Shown one piece after another: positions 1 through 6,582 of a DNA stretch of 11,767 nt. A program made the position numbers and the translations under genes. The notes under the pieces are model-generated. The model had not been told where the DNA came from, did not search any database, and saw only the letters and a list, made by a program, of their open reading frames with translations. Numbering within the stretch: position 1 is the stretch's first letter; the number at the start of each line of letters is the position of its first letter. Origin of the DNA: Nitrososphaerales archaeon TH5895 (GTDB taxonomy: Archaea; Thermoproteota; Nitrososphaeria; Nitrososphaerales; Nitrososphaeraceae); the NCBI GenBank assembly GCA_014523695.1, contig JAATVS010000705.1, forward strand, positions 1 through 11,767, written 5' to 3'.

Positions 1-150
1 GCGGCTGCTGCGGCTGATCCATATTTTGAAGCTGCTGCTGCGGCTGCTGCGGCTGCATCACCAGCTGCGGCTGCTGCGGCTGCAGATCCTCCAGCTGCGG
101 CTGCTGCTGCTGCGGCTGCTTTACCTGCTGCTGCGGCTGCTGCGGCTGCC
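1..150 (+). repeat. GCT/GCG triplet low-complexity tract
   Basis: Imperfect tandem units built from GCTGCTGCGGCT repeat through the first 150 bases, separated by short unique spacers. It is much richer in G+C than the following sequence. In frame it encodes the poly-alanine blocks of the partial protein. Such tracts change length easily by replication slippage. Confidence 0.8.
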
Positions 151-177
151 GAACCAGAAGAAGTTGCGAATACTTGA
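1..177 (+). CDS. C-terminal end of an alanine-rich protein (5' partial)
   Basis: Frame 1 is open from the window edge to a TGA at 175-177 and encodes 58 residues. These are mostly runs of 5 to 9 alanines broken by short spacers (DPYFE, SP, DPP, LP), and the end is EPEEVANT. The upstream part of the gene lies outside the window, so its function cannot be told. The neighbouring frame is also open but reads as an implausible Leu/Arg string, and the third frame stops at once. An Ala/Pro-rich acidic tail is typical of a flexible linker or surface-protein C-terminus, but no domain is visible. The coding call rests on the uninterrupted frame and the sensible acidic end. Confidence 0.55.
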   Translation, partial: AAAAADPYFEAAAAAAAAASPAAAAAAADPPAAAAAAAAALPAAAAAAAAEPEEVANT

Positions 178-606
178 GTTGTTGGCACTATATGGAGCAT
201 TATTGCCCCAAGTGCTATAGCTATTAGAATATACGATTGTACAGAATTTCTTTTAAGCACGCTAATTCAGATAGATTTGTATATATAAGAGTCAAGAACA
301 TATTTCACTAACGAATGTACTATGGGAATACTATGTAAAAATGTCCCACATCGGTATATTATTGTTGAATGCACCCACTTTGTGTTACCTCCAGCCTTAA
401 ATTAGCATTAGGTAGGTCAATTCATCTAGGCTCACGTTCTGCTGTACTATTTTCCCTTTTTCTTCCGAATATGGGTCCTGTGATTGGATTGAGCCGTCGT
501 AAGATGAACGCGTCAAACAATGAAAGCCGGAGAACATTCGCTATTTTATTAATAGGAAGCTTACCAAGTCGCCAAAGGTTAATAGGCACTTATAATCAGT
601 TAATCT
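178..606. other. Gene-poor stretch
   Basis: I see no convincing gene, tRNA or repeat here. An open frame of 81 codons (369-614, plus) has a composition unlike the real genes of the window and runs into the start of the 607 gene, so I do not call it. A TTTTATTA motif at about 543-550 could be a TATA box for the 607 gene, giving a leader of about 30 nt. Confidence 0.4.
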
Positions 607-825
607 ATGGCTAGTTACGAGGCTTTGAAGGCCAGTGTGGACAAAAACGGGGAAGTAATGATTCGATTGGATACAGGAGAAAAGATTGAACTGCACAAGC
701 ATAATGTAAAGTTTGAGAGTGCTACTAAAGAAATAGTTGTTGATGCGGGTACCGAAACATTTTGGATAGGTGCTGACCGGGTCTCTTATTATTGGATCCA
801 TAAAGAGGGCTTCGAGAAGGAGTAA
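607..825 (+). CDS. Small protein of unknown function, 72 residues
   Basis: The ATG at 607 opens a 72-codon frame with a balanced, soluble composition (many Lys, Glu and Asp; alternating hydrophobics such as EVMIRLDTGEKIEL and KEIVVDAGTETFWIG). This suggests a small beta-rich domain. There is no signal peptide, membrane segment or cysteine. I do not recognise the family. It stands alone: the nearest genes are the alanine-rich protein upstream on the same strand and the convergent allG downstream. No clear ribosome binding site precedes it. A 122-codon frame on the opposite strand covers the same bases, but its Phe/Ile/Leu-rich product looks like an artefact. Coding is likely; function is unknown. 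Confidence 0.6.
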   Translation: MASYEALKASVDKNGEVMIRLDTGEKIELHKHNVKFESATKEIVVDAGTETFWIGADRVSYYWIHKEGFEKE

Positions 826-966
826 TTTATTAACTCTGGCAAATTCCAGGATCGTACTAAAAAATAGAAAAATTATGTAGCAATTAGTGGTATAACTGCT
901 CTGCGGCAACTGATAACCTTCAATATTGAGCCCTAATCTACGGAGAATTTGGTATTATTTCAGAGC

Positions 967-987
967 TGCATCGTGATACATGATGCA
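967..987. repeat. Near-perfect palindrome TGCATCGTG...CATGATGCA
   Basis: The arms TGCATCGTG and CATGATGCA are complementary except at one position and are separated by three bases. Its size fits a dimeric regulator site, but no promoter or gene start is close by, so a function is not shown. Confidence 0.35.
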
Positions 988-1246
988 AACTTACCCAGAT
1001 ATCTTACACGAAAGAATTTGTTGCATTGCCATTTATTCGTCCTCATATTAATTTGAGCCTAGCCACGACGAGCCCTCCCCGAACCAGTTTCGTGATTCTC
1101 GGATATTATTACCTTCCATGCGCCACAGTTAAGGAATATTTGTTTCGGATGAGGCAGGATGATAGGTCGGAAATTGTCCGAGTAAGGATCTTACCTTGGT
1201 GTTTGAATTATTCATAGCTCGCCCTTCCTCAGATGTTTTGACAGTT

Positions 1247-1309
1247 TAGACAATTTAGACTACCATCATTCTATGCATTCTCTCACGTCATAGCCTGATA
1301 AATTGTCTA
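1247..1309. repeat. Inverted repeat TAGACAATTTA / TAAATTGTCTA
   Basis: Two perfect 11-bp arms at 1247-1257 and 1299-1309 are separated by 41 bases. They lie about 75-135 bp beyond the stop of allG, so on the minus strand they would be in its 3' flank. The left arm sits in a partial direct duplication (TTTAGACAATTTAGAC). The long loop argues against a simple terminator hairpin. Confidence 0.35.
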
Positions 1310-1381
1310 CAAATGAAATCTGTCGTCGTTGTAGTGGTTGACTATTATACATCATTTGGAAAAAGATCTGCATATTAGTAT

Positions 1382-2638
1382 TCAAACTAATTTATACTTC
1401 CTCCCATAAGCATGTAAAGCATTTTTGAAGGGCTCCAAAGGTGCCCGCACTAGACCCGCTCCAATGTATCCACCGCCTGCTTGCTTATGCGCCATAGCCG
1501 TATCTATAACAGGAGTGATCCCGGTTCTCATAACTTTTCTGATATCAATACCGGTCGCAGTACCTTGAAAGTTAATGATTGGCAAGGTAAAAGTATCATT
1601 AAGGGAATTGGTGATTTTGCGCATCTCATATGTGTACCTTATGGCGTCCTCGGCTGTTCCACCGATAAGTGCTAATATTGCAGGTGATCCTGCCAGAGCG
1701 AATGCACCAATACCTGCAGTCTCAGTAATGGCACTATCACCTATATCAGGATTAGCATCTTCAGGGCCGTAACCTGGAAAATACAAGCCTTTAATCATGT
1801 TTGCTTTTCCGACGAACCAGTCATTCCCTAAGCCGCTCACCTTTATTCCAAAGTTAGTTCCATTTCTTGCCATCACTGTTACTACCGTACTAAATTGGAT
1901 CCCATGAGCTGCTTTCGTTATTGCTTTGCCTGCAGCCATACTCATGCACAGGAAAAAAATATCATTCTCTGAAAGATATTTTGTAACTTCTCTAACATCA
2001 TTTGGACTACAAACACCCAGTAAGTGAGGTAATATGATACTTTCAAACAGTAACGTACCTGCAGCTGGTCTATTATGCAGTTCATCTCCCATGTGCAATG
2101 CCCTTGCCATCATCGGTTTAAGATCGATTCCCTTACTCTTACGAATCGCCTTGCCCAATAAAGGGGATAGTTTTTCAGACCAAAACCTAAGAACATTAAC
2201 TGACTCCTTATCGAATTGTCCAAATTGTACTCTGTTCTCTACGAATCGAGCAAAACATGTCTTGCCATTACTCTGATCCTTGACAACCACAATAGGCAAC
2301 GATGGCGATATTACTCCAGCCATAGGCCCTACTGCGTCATGATCGTGGTTAGAAGAAAATTCGATGCCTCCCTTCTTTATCAATCTTACTGCATCATTCC
2401 AAGTCGTAGCTAATCCTTCAAAGATCATAGTACCCACGATTGCCCCTCGTAATGGGCCACACATCCTCTCCCAATCAATGGGAGGACCTGCATGAAATAT
2501 TGAGTTCTTCTTCATTTGAGGAAGAATATCCTTTGCACATTTAATATCGATAAGAATGGGTCTGGATAAACGCATCCGTTCTAGTGCCACTGTGTTAGCT
2601 TCTTTTATACGCTCTTTAATGCTAATTTCATCTTTCAT
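1382..2638 (-). CDS. allG: DUF1116 protein, AllG (YlbE)-type subunit of oxamate carbamoyltransferase
   Basis: This is a full-length DUF1116 protein of 418 residues, close to the roughly 420 of enterobacterial YlbE/AllG. With FdrA/AllF and AllH, that family is assigned to oxamate carbamoyltransferase, which interconverts oxalurate plus phosphate and oxamate plus carbamoyl phosphate. Visible family blocks are HAGPP (about 49-53), NHDHDAVGPMAG (97-108), MARALHMGDELHNR (177-190), ITETAGIGAFALAG (304-317), NFQGTATGIDIRKV (356-369) and MAHKQAGGGYIGAG (382-395). There is no signal peptide, so it is presumably cytosolic. I place the start at the ATG at 2638 because it overlaps the stop of the kinase fragment as ATGA, a usual coupling arrangement; an ATG at 2653 would add five residues. 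All conserved blocks are present, so the protein looks intact. The exact substrate in this organism is inferred. Confidence 0.85.
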   Translation of the reverse strand: MKDEISIKERIKEANTVALERMRLSRPILIDIKCAKDILPQMKKNSIFHAGPPIDWERMCGPLRGAIVGTMIFEGLATTWNDAVRLIKKGGIEFSSNHDHDAVGPMAGVISPSLPIVVVKDQSNGKTCFARFVENRVQFGQFDKESVNVLRFWSEKLSPLLGKAIRKSKGIDLKPMMARALHMGDELHNRPAAGTLLFESIILPHLLGVCSPNDVREVTKYLSENDIFFLCMSMAAGKAITKAAHGIQFSTVVTVMARNGTNFGIKVSGLGNDWFVGKANMIKGLYFPGYGPEDANPDIGDSAITETAGIGAFALAGSPAILALIGGTAEDAIRYTYEMRKITNSLNDTFTLPIINFQGTATGIDIRKVMRTGITPVIDTAMAHKQAGGGYIGAGLVRAPLEPFKNALHAYGRKYKLV

Positions 2639-2928
2639 TGTGACAATTTCCAATAGAAAAGGTCATCTAAAGAAATGCGTCCCAGATATACCAGATAATA
2701 ATCGTCTGCCAACCTATGCCTTACAAGAGTTGCTCCTACCTGTGGTCCGTTACCATGAGTTAGAACTATTCTGTTTCTGCAGTTATCCCTCTTCATAAAT
2801 TCAACGATCTGCTTCACAGCAAGCTGTACGTTATGATACTGTCCTTCAAATGTTCCTTTCACACCAGATCTCACAAGAGCATTTCCACCAATAGCAAAAA
2901 CGATTAGATCTGATCTTGGATTACTCAA
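2635..2928 (-). CDS. N-terminal fragment of carbamate kinase (97 residues)
   Basis: The product carries the N-terminal hallmarks of carbamate kinase: a beta strand followed by GGNA (14-17), a conserved EGQYHN-like stretch (28-33), and THGNGPQVG (57-65). The family normally has about 310 residues. Here the frame stops at 97, so the C-terminal two thirds, including most of the nucleotide-binding part, is missing and is not found elsewhere in the window. Residues 78-97 still align loosely with the usual PLD...SQG.IGYWL stretch but are diverged. The TTG at 2928 is the only available start, since two in-frame TAG codons lie just upstream. A TATA-like box about 28 nt ahead suggests a leaderless transcript. 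The stop overlaps the allG start (ATGA). It may be a decayed kinase kept only for transcription and coupling, or a repurposed fragment. Kinase activity is unlikely. Confidence 0.75.
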   Translation of the reverse strand: MSNPRSDLIVFAIGGNALVRSGVKGTFEGQYHNVQLAVKQIVEFMKRDNCRNRIVLTHGNGPQVGATLVRHRLADDYYLVYLGRISLDDLFYWKLSQ

Positions 2929-2950
2929 GTGCTACTAAACTAGACGTATC

Positions 2951-2962
2951 TTATTTAAATTT
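2951..2962 (-). promoter_or_regulatory. TATA-like box of the kinase fragment-allG unit
   Basis: On the minus strand AAATTTAAATAA is centred about 28 nt before the TTG start at 2928. That is the spacing expected for an archaeal TATA box driving a leaderless or nearly leaderless mRNA. It suggests that allG is transcribed separately from fdrA and allH. Confidence 0.5.
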
Positions 2963-3052
2963 AATGCACAGAACATCCAAGGATTTGCATTTATCATAAA
3001 ATCAGAATACATAGATAAATATAAATTATCAAAGATGAATTATAGAAGATTT

Positions 3053-3064
3053 GTGAGCGCTCAC
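3053..3064. promoter_or_regulatory. Perfect palindrome GTGAGCGCTCAC, possible operator
   Basis: This 12-bp perfect palindrome is GC-rich inside a strongly AT-rich spacer, about 100 bp upstream of the TATA-like box of the kinase fragment and about 130 bp past the allH stop. Its core equals that of the symmetric lac-type operator, which is probably chance, but the form is that of a site for a dimeric regulator. No regulator gene is in the window. Confidence 0.4.
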
Positions 3065-3196
3065 TTGAATTCGATCTTACTATTCCTGAGCGATTTCAGT
3101 GGAATAATAGAATAAATTCCACCCATTTAAACCCTACTCACTTCATTCGAGTTAAGATAAATTTTAGAGCCTCTTGGATAACTCTTTTTAATATCG

Positions 3197-4156
3197 TTAC
3201 AGATACTGATCTTTTTGTCGATTCCCGTCCTCTGTAAAAGTTTGAACCTTAGATAGGAGATTTGTCCCTAGGGACCGATCGCAAAAAGTGAAGAGAGCTG
3301 TTGAGAGACCGGTGCCGATATCTATTCCTGACGTGTGTCCTCTGCAGCTCAGCGTGGATATTAATGACATGAAATGGTCAGTACGCCCTTCCCCAATCGA
3401 ATTGATCAAACCTTGGATTTGTTCATCGAAGATCAATTTCTGATAATATTCAATGAATTTGAAGCTGATCCAAGTGGTCAAATCGCAGACACTCTTCATT
3501 GGCAGCGATATAGGAGGACATTTTAGACCTTGTGATAGCCAATTAAACAAGGAACTAAAACCACAGATGAAATCATCTCCAGACGGTGTGAATCCGGGGC
3601 CCCTTCCGCACATTTTCATCAGTGAATGAGACAACGTACTAATAAATTTGGTGTTATCTTTATTGTTTCTAATGTTATTCTCTGAAGTTTCAGCAATGAA
3701 CTGATGAAGGAGGCCTTGATTTGTGATCTCCGGTTCCAGCAGACATCCTGTCCTCCTTAATTCCATGAGGGAACTCAAAATTTTTTCTGCAGCGTTACTA
3801 AATTCGTTTAATCCAGCATGTGTAGGCTTCACAAAAAAGTTTTTAAAGACAATACTTTTCGCGGGATGTAATTTCATTCTTTCTCCAATGGAGACCGAGT
3901 CTCGGAATCTAACGACATGATCCCCATAATCGACAAGTCCCACAAAATTGGAGTTACTAATTTGGGGCTTGAGATTTATTGTGATAGGAGATCGTATCTT
4001 GTTTAGACTTATGACTAACAGTTCATTTCTTGAAGTTTTGATGTTGAGACTAGTGGGAAACGAGCTTATGACCTTACCAACTAAATTCTTCTCGGCTGTA
4101 GACTTGCGCATATATTTGTGCAACACTCCTATGGACTCGCATTTGAAAGCAGCCAT
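3197..4156 (-). CDS. allH: DUF2877 protein, AllH (YlbF)-type subunit of oxamate carbamoyltransferase
   Basis: The product (319 residues from the ATG at 4156) belongs to DUF2877, the family of enterobacterial YlbF/AllH, which works with AllF and AllG in oxamate carbamoyltransferase. The two diagnostic blocks are clear: GRGPGFTPSGDDFICG at about 184-199 and RGHTSGIDIGTG at about 272-283. It is somewhat longer than the roughly 270 residues of the E. coli protein; the extra length lies between the N-terminal region and the GRGPGF block and at the C-terminus. There is no signal peptide or membrane segment. A TTG at 4183 would add nine residues, but ATG starts right before the family's conserved SIG stretch. 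The gap to the small upstream gene is about 130 bp and has no strong promoter, so it is probably on the fdrA transcript. The residues GFTPSGDD suggest a catalytic or ligand loop, by inference only. Confidence 0.8.
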   Translation of the reverse strand: MAAFKCESIGVLHKYMRKSTAEKNLVGKVISSFPTSLNIKTSRNELLVISLNKIRSPITINLKPQISNSNFVGLVDYGDHVVRFRDSVSIGERMKLHPAKSIVFKNFFVKPTHAGLNEFSNAAEKILSSLMELRRTGCLLEPEITNQGLLHQFIAETSENNIRNNKDNTKFISTLSHSLMKMCGRGPGFTPSGDDFICGFSSLFNWLSQGLKCPPISLPMKSVCDLTTWISFKFIEYYQKLIFDEQIQGLINSIGEGRTDHFMSLISTLSCRGHTSGIDIGTGLSTALFTFCDRSLGTNLLSKVQTFTEDGNRQKDQYL

Positions 4157-4286
4157 GTCATCGTTTACCTCTGCTGTGGCCAATTCTCTACTTGATGCAT
4201 TTTATTACCATGTTAGTCTGTTCGTTTACAACAAGATACATCAGCATTTTTAACGATTTGTCATTCATTATTATTCTCGAATGAGA

Positions 4287-4460
4287 CTACATAATTTTTG
4301 ATAGAATCTCTTCACTAAGCTTATCAAGCACAGGACCTGGTTTCCAATCTACTTGAACGACTTTAATGTTTTGGACTTTTAGTGCATCATAAAAGATGGT
4401 CATGCCTATATTAATTACTCTCAAATCTGAATCCAATAATTTCTTTTGTGTGTTGGTCAT
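4287..4460 (-). CDS. Detached C-terminal module of FdrA (57 residues)
   Basis: A 57-codon gene begins with an ATG whose A is the last base of the fdrA stop codon (TAATG, one-base overlap), a strong sign of translational coupling, and ends at the TAG at 4287-4289. The product contains RVINIGMTIFYDALK (14-28) and KVVQVDWKPGP (33-43). The same pattern, VINIGL..F...L followed by VVH..W.P, forms the last 45-50 residues of enterobacterial FdrA as I recall it, and a similar stretch occurs at the N-terminus of some DUF1116 proteins. The fdrA product just upstream lacks this tail. The simplest reading is that one ancestral fdrA has been split into two coupled genes whose products associate. There is no signal peptide or membrane segment. 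Confidence 0.75.
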   Translation of the reverse strand: MTNTQKKLLDSDLRVINIGMTIFYDALKVQNIKVVQVDWKPGPVLDKLSEEILSKIM

Positions 4461-6184
4461 TACGTCAACTCGCCTTGATGGATTTCACCAATAAACCGTA
4501 AATATGCCTCTCGGAAGTCTAAAGGTCTTTTGGCCACTATGCCTGCAGCCGCAATTGCTGCGAAGGCATTGGTAGGGAGAACCACAACACCTGCGTCCTT
4601 CAATCTTGTCAAAGATCGGTCGTAACCTTGAGGGTCTCTTCTCGTCCCACAGACATGAGCTACAACGCTAAGGTGTCGCTTGGCTTTTGAGGCCATCAAC
4701 TTTGCATTTCTAATTTCGTCAATAACTGATCCAACTGGATCAGGATTGGATCCATAACCAAGTACAAAATCCAGGACTATCACCGCAACGTCATCATAGG
4801 ATGCCTCTTCATTAATTCTGAGTTTTCTTATTGTAGGATCTATCATTGGATGTGCCCTGCCTTTAGTAAACTCTTCCTCACCAAGATCGATAACTGAATT
4901 CTTGAAACTTTTCGTCGCCTCCTGTAGAAGTTGTGCCTTGGTTAGTGGGGCATTAGAATAGAGTGGCCTTATCGCAAGGCCATTAAGAATAACCTGAGTT
5001 TCATACGCAAAAGTGCCACCGGTGTACAATGCCCTTAGGTACTTTTGTTCATTTCTAAGGCGCTTCCGTTCTGTCATAATTATTCGTTTGAGATCCTCAA
5101 TCTTGACGTAGATAGGATTGATTGACGACTCAGACTTGTTTATGTTAGCGATATGTTTTGCAGTTGCAAAAACCGATGATGTAAGAGTATTGGCTATAAT
5201 GATTTTGTGTGATTGCCCGGTAAGCCTCCTGGCGCTGCTCACTTTTTTCACTTTAGTATTTTCCATAGATGCGTTACTGCCGATAAAGGTCATTACGTAC
5301 TTTTTCTTTCCATGCTTAGTTGCATGATCAATTATATTCTGCTTGACACTTGCTGCCGGAGGCTTTGACACTATATTTATCACATCGATATCTTCACATT
5401 CCTCTAGCATCTTGAACGCTTCTGACATCATCAAACCACCGATCTTTTCTTTAGGATCATTTCCTCCAACCCCTAACCCGTGCCTAACCCCTATTCCACA
5501 ATGATCTAGTAGTGTGGAAACCTCCTGTAATCCTGTACCTGCTGCTGCTACAATCGCGACAGGACCGGTCGTAACCGCATTTGAGAACCCAATTCCTGTT
5601 CCATTAATAATCGACGTCCCAGCCCCTGGTCCCAAGATTAATACGCGATTCTTCATTGCATATCTTTTTATCTCAAGCTCATCATCCATAGTGACATGAT
5701 CGCTGAAAATCTGTTGATGAATTCCCTCATCGATCAATTTGAATGCTAAGCCTTTAACATGTTCACCAGGAACAGAAATTAACGCAATGTTAATTTCCTT
5801 ATCAGAACTAAGCACCGATTCAAGATCATGTCTATCATTAGTCGAGGAATGGTCCATATCTTGGGTTTGCTCGCCGCCAGTACCAGTACCACGTAGAATA
5901 GCTTCGATTTTAGGGATTGTTGAAAGTAACAAGCCTTCATCCTTAGCTCTCAGAGCAATTATCATATCTGAGCTTTCTGCCTTGGCGATATGGTCGGTGG
6001 GGAAGCCTAATTTAATCAAGATTTCTTTGTTAGTTTTGGTGCCCATAGCTAGAGAGGCTTCCATAATTCCAGGATATCGCTTAATCTCATCGGACAATCT
6101 AAGGAGTTCAAGTGAGTCCCTGTAATAGTTGTGCTTAACTAGAACATTTTGATAAGTATCCACCGAAGGTATGGGTTTGCCCAC
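4460..6184 (-). CDS. fdrA: FdrA family protein (AllF-type), acyl-CoA-synthetase-like
   Basis: The 574-residue product is a long FdrA protein with two succinyl-CoA-synthetase-alpha-like parts. FdrA/AllF is one of three proteins assigned to oxamate carbamoyltransferase in E. coli. Family landmarks are LAMGTKTNKE (45-54), NIALISVPGEH (132-142), a GPGAGTSIINGTGIGFSN loop (185-202), AAAGTGLQE (213-221), the SKPP loop (273-276), ALYTGGTFAYE (385-395), DLGEEEFTKGRAHPMIDP (433-450) and GTRRDPQG (513-520). Many relatives, including the E. coli protein as I recall it, read GPDCGT where this one has GPGAGT. The tail normally found at the C-terminus is encoded by the next, coupled gene. The start is a GTG at 6184, with a TATA-like box about 33 nt upstream and almost no leader. 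The product is cytosolic, with no signal peptide. It is the first gene of the minus-strand cluster, divergent from the importer. The family is certain; the exact reaction is inferred from the neighbours. Confidence 0.88.
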   Translation of the reverse strand: MGKPIPSVDTYQNVLVKHNYYRDSLELLRLSDEIKRYPGIMEASLAMGTKTNKEILIKLGFPTDHIAKAESSDMIIALRAKDEGLLLSTIPKIEAILRGTGTGGEQTQDMDHSSTNDRHDLESVLSSDKEINIALISVPGEHVKGLAFKLIDEGIHQQIFSDHVTMDDELEIKRYAMKNRVLILGPGAGTSIINGTGIGFSNAVTTGPVAIVAAAGTGLQEVSTLLDHCGIGVRHGLGVGGNDPKEKIGGLMMSEAFKMLEECEDIDVINIVSKPPAASVKQNIIDHATKHGKKKYVMTFIGSNASMENTKVKKVSSARRLTGQSHKIIIANTLTSSVFATAKHIANINKSESSINPIYVKIEDLKRIIMTERKRLRNEQKYLRALYTGGTFAYETQVILNGLAIRPLYSNAPLTKAQLLQEATKSFKNSVIDLGEEEFTKGRAHPMIDPTIRKLRINEEASYDDVAVIVLDFVLGYGSNPDPVGSVIDEIRNAKLMASKAKRHLSVVAHVCGTRRDPQGYDRSLTRLKDAGVVVLPTNAFAAIAAAGIVAKRPLDFREAYLRFIGEIHQGELT

Positions 6185-6212
6185 TTTCGTAGTTCAGCAT
6201 TCAAAGCTATGG

Positions 6213-6220
6213 TATTTAAG
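6213..6220 (-). promoter_or_regulatory. TATA-like box of fdrA
   Basis: CTTAAATA on the minus strand is centred about 33 nt before the GTG at 6184. Transcription would start roughly 7 nt before the start codon, leaving no room for a Shine-Dalgarno site, as in many archaeal first genes. Confidence 0.5.
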
Positions 6221-6416
6221 CATAGTTGCGCTCTCGGCTAAAAATGCGCATAAATAAAGTCATCCATAGATTATATTATATTGTAGATGTCATGAATAAT
6301 TATAAGTGGTAAAGTTTATTTCAGGTAATTAGGATCATGCTGATAATTGAAAGGTGGCTTTTGTAGAACTTACCATTGTTTGAATAATAGATTCAAAAAG
6401 GAAGTTCAATTTTCTT

Positions 6417-6452
6417 TCTTCCAGTATTAAATTCGACAGGTATACTGGAAGA
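6417..6452. promoter_or_regulatory. Inverted repeat TCTTCCAGTAT / ATACTGGAAGA
   Basis: Two perfect 11-bp arms at 6417-6427 and 6442-6452 flank 14 bases. The element lies about 130 bp ahead of the binding-protein gene and about 230 bp ahead of fdrA, upstream of the apparent start sites of both. An operator or enhancer-like site is more likely than a terminator, since no gene ends here. A small hairpin RNA cannot be excluded. Confidence 0.45.
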
Positions 6453-6505
6453 TTAGATTTCACATATCATCAAGAGTAAGCGCTAAAGCAATGTAAACTT
6501 TCTTT

Positions 6506-6523
6506 TTTATGATATATCATAAA
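6506..6523. promoter_or_regulatory. 18-bp perfect palindrome TTTATGATATATCATAAA
   Basis: The palindrome lies 60-77 bp before the ATG of the binding protein and just upstream of its nearest TATA-like box. It contains its own TATATC core, so it may be a promoter element, a regulator site, or both. The length and symmetry fit an archaeal winged-helix or Lrp-type dimer. Confidence 0.45.
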
Positions 6524-6545
6524 TCTTTTGGATAAATCAGACAAA

Positions 6546-6553
6546 CTATATTA
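6546..6553 (+). promoter_or_regulatory. TATA-like box of the importer binding protein
   Basis: CTATATTA is centred about 33 nt before the ATG at 6583, the same spacing as the fdrA box on the other strand. It would give a leader of only a few bases, and no Shine-Dalgarno site is visible before this start. Confidence 0.4.
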
Positions 6554-6582
6554 CGATCTGCAATCATTATGAATCTTAGAGT

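Larger units (their letters stand above)
826..1381. other. Gene-poor stretch with two inverted repeats
   Basis: This 556-bp stretch separates the 607 gene from the convergent allG gene. No gene is supported: the 63-codon frame at 1026-1217 starts with TTG and has no protein-like pattern. I found no tRNA T-loop signature. It holds a near-palindrome at 967-987 and widely spaced inverted arms at 1247-1257 and 1299-1309. On the minus strand a CTTTTT run at about 1361-1366 lies just beyond the allG stop and could serve as an oligo-T archaeal terminator. Confidence 0.4.
6185..6582. other. Divergent control region between fdrA and the importer
   Basis: These 398 bp separate two divergent units. I see a TATA-like box for each direction, an 11-bp-arm inverted repeat (6417-6452) and an 18-bp perfect palindrome (6506-6523), and no coding frame. 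The length and the number of symmetric elements suggest regulated, perhaps shared, control. Confidence 0.5.

Noticed and set aside
26..220. Leu/Arg-rich 64-codon frame over the triplet tract
   Set aside because: It is the out-of-frame reading of the GCT/GCG repeat; the alanine frame ends more sensibly and runs from the window edge.
369..614. 81-codon plus-strand frame
   Set aside because: It overlaps the start of the better 607 gene, has unlikely composition, and no promoter or ribosome site.
541..909. 122-codon minus-strand frame over the 607-825 gene
   Set aside because: The product is Phe/Ile/Leu-rich with no pattern, while the opposite 72-codon frame has normal protein composition.
1026..1217. 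63-codon frame starting with TTG
   Set aside because: No domain pattern and no promoter or ribosome site; probably chance.
3099..3122. Seven-bp inverted repeat GTGGAAT / ATTCCAC after allH
   Set aside because: Short arms in AT-rich sequence with no T run directly following; not convincing as a terminator.
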